This document shows, piece by piece, positions 58,651-64,000 of a stretch of DNA of 64,000 bases. Each line of letters begins with the position of its first letter. Positions within the stretch are counted from its first letter, which is position 1. The notes beneath the pieces were generated by a model, which saw only the letters and a list, made by a program, of their open reading frames with translations, made no database searches and had not been told where the DNA came from. Position numbers and translations under genes: made by a program. The stretch comes from Dryomyza anilis (Eukaryota; Arthropoda; Insecta; Diptera; Dryomyzidae), in assembly GCA_951804985.1 (NCBI GenBank), contig OX638135.1:69697833-69761832 (forward strand). Direction: 5' to 3'.

Positions 58651-58887
58651 TAACTAACACTGCGCATTACCACCTATACTTGTCAATTATACTTTGGATT
58701 GCTGGAGACAAATTCTGTTCCGGTATTGTTTATGCAGTATTGTCGTTGAATATTCCGCTGCGCTGAAATACTCATCCACTACAATGTTGTTCCTGCTGCT
58801 GATTGCTTGTTGTTGCTTTTTTATTGTTGTGCTGCTGTTGCTACGTTGCTCTATATCGATCGTCTGCTGAATATCTCTACGTCAACT

Positions 58888-59724
58888 ATGTCTAATATTT
58901 GTGGCCTTGATAGTTGCAAAAAAAATCTCACCAAAACGCAGGAACGGGTTGGCTGCATTCACTGTGGTCCACTTGTCGTGCGCTGATGTGTCAGCTGATC
59001 AATATGGTTTGTTTGTCAAATATGCCTGTACACTTGGATTTGTCTGAAAAAATGTCACGATACGCCAATATCCGATATAAACTTCCAAGAAGTGATGAAG
59101 CGTGGTCTTGTCGATGTCACAGTTGGCGGACATGATGCGTGCAATAAAATAATTCAAATAATTAATAAAACCACAAAGAAAAAAATTCAGACACTTGAGG
59201 ATGATAACAGTCGTCTGCTTAAAAGACGTAATCGTGCGGACGTTGTGATCAACGAGCTCCCTGAGTCTCCAAGTAATCTAACTTCAGTGATTATCAAGCT
59301 GAGCAAATTTATCAATATCTACATAACTGCTTGTGATGTATACTTGTGCTGTTACATCAATCGTAAGAAGTCTGTTTTGGTGAAATTTAACAACATTGAT
59401 ATCAGAGACGAGCTGATGCACAATTATTTTAAATCTCGCTCACTTAAGCTGTCGGATTTCACTGATGTTGAAATTAACTCTCGTGTATCCATAAACGACC
59501 ATCTTACGCCTGGAGAAGGTAAACTAAGCCACTACTGTCGCACTCTTCGAAAAGATAAAAAAAATCAAAAATTCCGATTGCTGCACAACAATTTTTTAAC
59601 TGTTAACGTTACTTTGCCCGATGGATCTGAAAAGACATTTTCAATGCAAGAATGCATTAAATTCTTCAATGCTGCAGGAGCAGTTGCTGTTAATGAGATG
59701 CTGTTGAGAAACCTCGTTAATTAG
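58888..59724 (+). pseudogene. LINE copy 2B ORF1, FP-like domain, frameshifted
   Basis: It has the same architecture as in 2A: a broken Cys-rich finger from the ATG at 58888, then an open frame of about 200 codons with coiled-coil, 'RADVVINELPESPSNL' and 'INDHLTPGEGKL'. A 9-base difference at the finger/coiled-coil junction (2A has an extra 'gaggtggaacatt'-like stretch) is the main length change. The N-terminal break is identical to that in 2A. Confidence 0.75.
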
Positions 59725-60138
59725 ACCCGAAGCTAATTCTACATAATTATCTTTTTCTTTTATTTTGTATGTATCATTACTTTTTTAATTTTTGACTTCC
59801 AAATACCTTGAAGTATTATTTGCTGTCCCTGTGTGTCATTTTCATAATTTTGAGAATGACATTGTGTATAACATATCAATACGTTATTGGTACTTATATG
59901 CACTTGGGATCTGATTTTACATTAAATTTTTCTTTTTCTCTTTTTTTTCATATTTTTTTGCGGAATATTACCGATATTTTTTGAATTACAGTATTAAAAA
60001 AAAATAAATAATTGAAAGTTCATTTAATATTATTGTGAATTTATCAAATATATTTTATGTATATAATTAGTATTTAGTTTTTCTTATTAAAAATGATTTT
60101 TTATTATACAACGCGGTTTCCCTCTTTTATATTCCAAT

Positions 60139-62676
60139 TTGATGCCTTTTAACATAAACTTAGGTCCAATTGTCAGCGATAACTCGTTTCTATCAAATAA
60201 ACTTAAAAATTGTAAACCAAATCTAAACATTGGTCATATGAATTGCCAAAGCATAAAAACATCTAAAACGTCATCAAAGCTTGATGAGCTCAAGTATATT
60301 CTGGAGGGTTGTTTTTTTTAGATATTTTGGATATTTCGGAGACTTGGCTTAAACCTTATATTTCTAATCAAGCGGTTGAAGTACCGGGTTATAACTTGTG
60401 TAGAAATGATAAGCCTAATAATAGAGGTGGAGGAGTGGGTTTTATATTTCTAATCAAATAAAATTCAATGTTGTGTTTCAAAGTAATACCTATGGCGTCT
60501 GTGAATCTATTTTTGTTGAAATTTGTCATAACTCATCAAAACTTTCAGTGGGTGTAGTATATTTACCTCATGGCAATTTGACAGAGTTTGAGGAATCGTT
60601 AGGTGACTTAAAGTGAAATATTCTAATGTTGTCATTATGGGTGACTTCAAAAATAATTTGTTTGATGTCAATAAATCACTAAATGTTCGCACGTTATGTC
60701 ATAGACATAATTTTACATTCATACATAATTCGATCCCAACTCACTACGATGTAAGCCACAAAATTTCGTCATTAATCGATTATTTTTTTTTTAAGTGATC
60801 TTGATACATTGAAATCTTTTGGCCAGATGCAATGTCCCGGAATATCTCATCACGCACTAATTTATATTTCAATCACTTTTTTTAAACAACGCAATGACAA
60901 GTATGTTGAGTATCTAAATTATAAAAAAATAAATTATGATATTTTGGAGAATCAGATAATTAATAGTGATTTTTATAGGATATTCTCCACTAGTAGCATT
61001 GATGAGCAGTTATTTATTATGAACTCTAACCTTAATATTTTACTATCACTTGTTCCTGTATCGAAGTATAAGGTTAGCTACAATCGTGATAACTGGATGA
61101 AATCAAATAAAATTACATACATTAAGTCTCTTCGAGACCTAGCTTTTAAAGCATACATTGATAATCGCAGTGACCACAATTGGAAAATCTTCTGGAAACA
61201 TCGGAACCGTACTAAATCAGCCATTCGTAAGGCGAAGAAACTGGATCACTCTTATTTTTTTCTAAGTCACAATAATAAACAAATTTGGTCACATCTTCGT
61301 AGTAATGGTTGTATGGATTCTGTGTCAGGTTTAGACCATATCGACGTGAACGATCTTTATACGGCTTTTGTCTCCCACCAGTCTACTGGTCACATAGATA
61401 ATCACAATTGTGTGAATAATTGGAATGTTGAGACTTACATTGGTAACTTTGCTTTTCGTAATATTGATTCTGATGAACTCATTATAGCTTTTATGAAAAT
61501 TAAGTCGAACGCTATCGGTAATGACAATATGCCAAAGTTTTTAAAAATAGTTCTTCCATATATTCTAGAATATTTACTAATAATTATCAATAACATGCTA
61601 ACTAAATCTTATTTTCCTACTGCTTGGAAAATTGGTCGTGTTGTACCCATAAAAAAGTCGGGAAACTCAAATAACTAAGACAAACTAAGACCTATCAGTA
61701 TATTGCCTACACTATCTAAAGTTTTTGAAAATATTATAAAATATCAAATGACTATTTACACAAATGAGCATAAGATGATAAATAGCTGTCAAACTGGATT
61801 TCGCAACGGCTATAATACCACTTCACTTTTATTGGGATTAACTGACAACATACGTCGGAACTTTAATAGTGACAAGGTATGCGTTCTGCTGTCAATTGAC
61901 TTAACTAAGGCTTTTGATAATTTAAAAAAAACTAATTCATAAACTTCATAATGAGTTCAATTTTTGTGTGTCGGCGTGTAAGCTTATATATTCATACTTA
62001 ACTGATCGTAAGCAATTTGTTAGTGTCAATAATTGTACATCTACGATGTTAAATATTATTAATGGTATTCCGCAAGAATCTGTACTGGGACCAACTTCAT
62101 TTATGTTGTACTTAAATGACTTAACAGTATGCGTTGATCGAAGTACATGTGTGCCTTTTATATATGCTGACGATATCCAACTACTTTTCTCTGGTGAACG
62201 CATTTTTCTTGATGTTCTAGAATCTGCTATTATATTTAATATCAATAATGTGGCAACATGGATGGCGTCTAATTATCTAAATATCAATCCTAATAAAACT
62301 ATATTATTGGGCGTAATAGTTGATAATCAGCTATCTTTCAGTGCACATATCAATAGATTAAGCTCAAAAATAAATTTCACTCTACGGAAACTATATTAAA
62401 TTAATACATGCTCTACTGATGTCTACATTGACATATTGCCTGGTGGTTTTCTCAGGAACACTTCAATATAATATCAAAAGAATACAACTCCTATTCAATA
62501 GAATTATTCGTTTTCTATATAATGTAAAGTGGCGTGATCACGTGTCTCCCTACATTTTACGTTGTCTTAACTGTTCATTTTTAAATTTCATTAAATTCAG
62601 AAATTTAATTCATTTTTTCAAAACTGTAAAAAGTCAAGTGCTTGATAATCTTGTAAATAATTTGGTTTTTTTCTAG
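60139..62676 (+). pseudogene. LINE copy 2B ORF2: endonuclease and reverse transcriptase, broken
   Basis: Endonuclease pieces are as in 2A ('HMNCQSIKTSK', 'DISETWL', 'VVIMGDF', 'GISHHAL'), then an open frame of 289 codons (60809-61678), 'LSIDLTKAFDNL' with the first RT Asp (61900), 'GIPQESVLGPTSFMLYLNDL' (62065; the usual Gly after Gln is Glu) and an intact 'YADDIQLLF' (62163). The C-terminal domain follows ('LLGVIVDNQLSFSAHI', 'LTYCLVVFSGTLQ'). In 2A 'MGDFNN' reads 'MGDFKN' here, altering a conserved Asn. Multiple stops and frameshifts prevent function. Confidence 0.85.
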
Positions 62677-63122
62677 CTCTTCTAGACATGTTTAAATTAT
62701 ATTTCCTAGAATATCTACCTTATATTTGAGCGATCATTTCCAATAAACATTACTCGGAACTGGATACATTGCCTAGAAGTTTAACAGGATTTTCGAACTA
62801 TATTAATGTCTTAAAAAGGAACCTCCTAGAATACGCTCGCGATAATAATTTATAAGTTTCAAACAAAATCTTCCCTTCATGGTTTGAAAGATACATTTTG
62901 TAACTTTTTCTAATATTTTTTTGTTGTAAATTATATGTTTCATGATTATATGTTTGGATTTTGTTAACATCGCTGAGGACCACATAATTGATGCCTTTTA
63001 AAATGTTAAATTTTTTTTTGTATATTGGGAAGCTGTGTTGTATATAAATAGTATTAGTTATTTTTTATGGATTTAGATTTAAGCACATGATTATATGTAT
63101 ATATAGCTAGTAATTTGTTATT

Positions 63123-63135
63123 GGCCTTGAAGGCC
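63123..63135. repeat. Hairpin near LINE 3' end
   Basis: GGCCTT-G-AAGGCC, six perfect pairs around a single base, about 30 bases upstream of the A-rich terminus of LINE 2B. Confidence 0.6.
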
Positions 63136-63172
63136 TTTAAATTACAATGAAGACAAATAAAATAAAAAAAAA

Positions 63173-63654
63173 ATACGTTATTGAAATTAGCAAGTGTACA
63201 CATACCATTCCAATCGAGAACAGAAGAAAAAAAAAATAAAAAAATAAAATAAGATAAGATAAATAAAAAAAATATAAATTAAAAAATAATAAAAAAAAAT
63301 ATTTTTTTATTAAAAAAAAATATATATGTATGACAATCATTTGTGACTTCCTTGATGAATAACGTGCATGGCATCGTTAATGCTACATCATGCATGAATT
63401 GGAGGACATTTGTAAGGGCGAAAATGCTATCGGTCATCGATGTTTCTGACCTGACAGGGGTAGGATGGGAATCATTGATTACATTTCCTGCTGGGAATAG
63501 ATGGAAATAAAAATACTAAGTATAAATAAAAGAAATGTAATAAAAAAAAATAAAAGTTTAAGTTTATAATTATATAATATAAAAAAAAAAATTAATTTAA
63601 AAAAGGGAGAAAAATTAAAATTTTGTAAACAATTATTAGCACAAAATTTACTTT
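63173..63654. other. A-rich spacer
   Basis: A-rich simple sequence (63200-63330 and 63530-63620) around a short ordinary stretch (63335-63490). No gene is supported. Confidence 0.5.
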
Positions 63655-63922
63655 TTTTCATTAATATGAAATGTAAACATCAATATGTTTACATGTAAAT
63701 TAAATGTTTTTCACATTCAAACATATATTTGCAAGAACGCAGAAAAAATTTCATTCTGAACATAAATATGTTTGAACGAATACAAAAATATGTTTGGATG
63801 TTATTATATTAATGTTTGGCAATGCAATAATACTTTTGTTTGCATAAAGCTCCAAAGATATATATAATGCCTGCAAATTAATCTTTGTAAGAGCACATTT
63901 TTTTGCAGAGTGCAGTCTATAC
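63655..63922 (-). mobile_element. Fragment related to the TA-flanked DNA element
   Basis: The minus-strand start CACTCTGCAAAAAAATGTGCTC parallels CACGCTGCAAAAAAAGGGCTC of the 19-kb and 32.7-kb elements. The following 'tttgcaggcatta', 'caaacatt' and repeated AACATATTTATGTT words match the same left half. Only the first ~270 bases are present or detectable. Confidence 0.6.
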
Positions 63923-63965
63923 TGTATTTCATTGGCGGACGACATTGACTTTTCCGACATTGACT

Positions 63966-64000
63966 ATAATATAATATAATATAATATAATATAATATAAT
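63966..64000. repeat. (ATAAT)n microsatellite at the window edge
   Basis: Seven perfect 5-base repeats running out of the window. Confidence 0.95.

Larger units (their letters stand above)
58651..63172 (+). mobile_element. Second LINE family, copy 2B, nearly full length
   Basis: It starts at 'taactaacactgcgc' directly after the R module and ends in a run of A (about 63163-63172) after 'attacaatgaagacaaataa'. It contains both ORFs and the 3' UTR. A compact hairpin (GGCCTTGAAGGCC, 63123-63135) lies about 30 bases from the end, a plausible recognition element for target-primed reverse transcription. It is nearly identical to 2A over the shared part. Confidence 0.85.

Overview
The window is AT-rich eukaryotic, repeat-dominated intergenic DNA, most likely from a dipteran insect. 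That assignment rests on the mixture of transposon families seen (BEL/Pao, Ty3/Gypsy with a tRNA-Leu-type primer site, RTE and Jockey/CR1-group LINEs, hAT, a DD37E mariner, tRNA-derived SINEs, many MITEs). It is an inference, not a species call. No intact, recognisable host gene was found; the only host-like signal is a pair of small divergent exon candidates at about 32.25-32.51 kb. Nearly all protein similarity is to broken transposons, and almost every ORF-like stretch without such similarity looks like noise in AT-rich DNA.

Layout, left half. 0-6 kb: an inverted-repeat element, a retroelement-like unit holding two 15-bp minisatellites, then minus-strand BEL/Pao gag and protease debris in scrambled domain order. 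6.5-17.5 kb: a TA-flanked MITE, two copies of a dispersed family with a 3' hairpin, three tRNA-derived SINE copies, a MITE whose empty site is present elsewhere in the window, a 197-bp tandem duplication, a DD37E mariner pseudogene and a LINE ORF1 remnant. 18.9-21.7 kb: a TA-flanked DNA element enlarged by a 370-bp tandem duplication and a ~970-bp foldback; its uninterrupted relative is at 32.7-34.2 kb. 22.6-25.3 kb: a minus-strand RTE LINE pseudogene, GC-richer than its surroundings. 26.7-31.2 kb: two further dispersed-family copies enclosing a minus-strand hAT transposase pseudogene, next to a palindromic hAT MITE with a perfect 8-bp target duplication.

Right half. 34.4-35.2 kb: a BEL/Pao protease fragment. 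37.5-63.2 kb: a LINE-rich block. A 1.8-kb module of unknown origin (called R here) occurs twice, each time ending exactly where a different LINE begins. One LINE (39.3-44.2 kb) carries a 1.14-kb MITE. Two near-identical copies of a second LINE (44.3-47.7 and 58.65-63.17 kb) share the same disabling mutations. A diverged relative (50.0-55.3 kb) contains two hAT elements, one of which contains a third hAT-like element and the other a dispersed-family copy. A 5' LTR, primer-binding site and SAP-domain gag of a Ty3/Gypsy element (55.4-56.8 kb) run into the second R copy.

The window reads as a stratified record of insertions. Several insertion events can be verified internally through target-site duplications, an empty paralogous site, or LINE reading frames that line up across the insertion.
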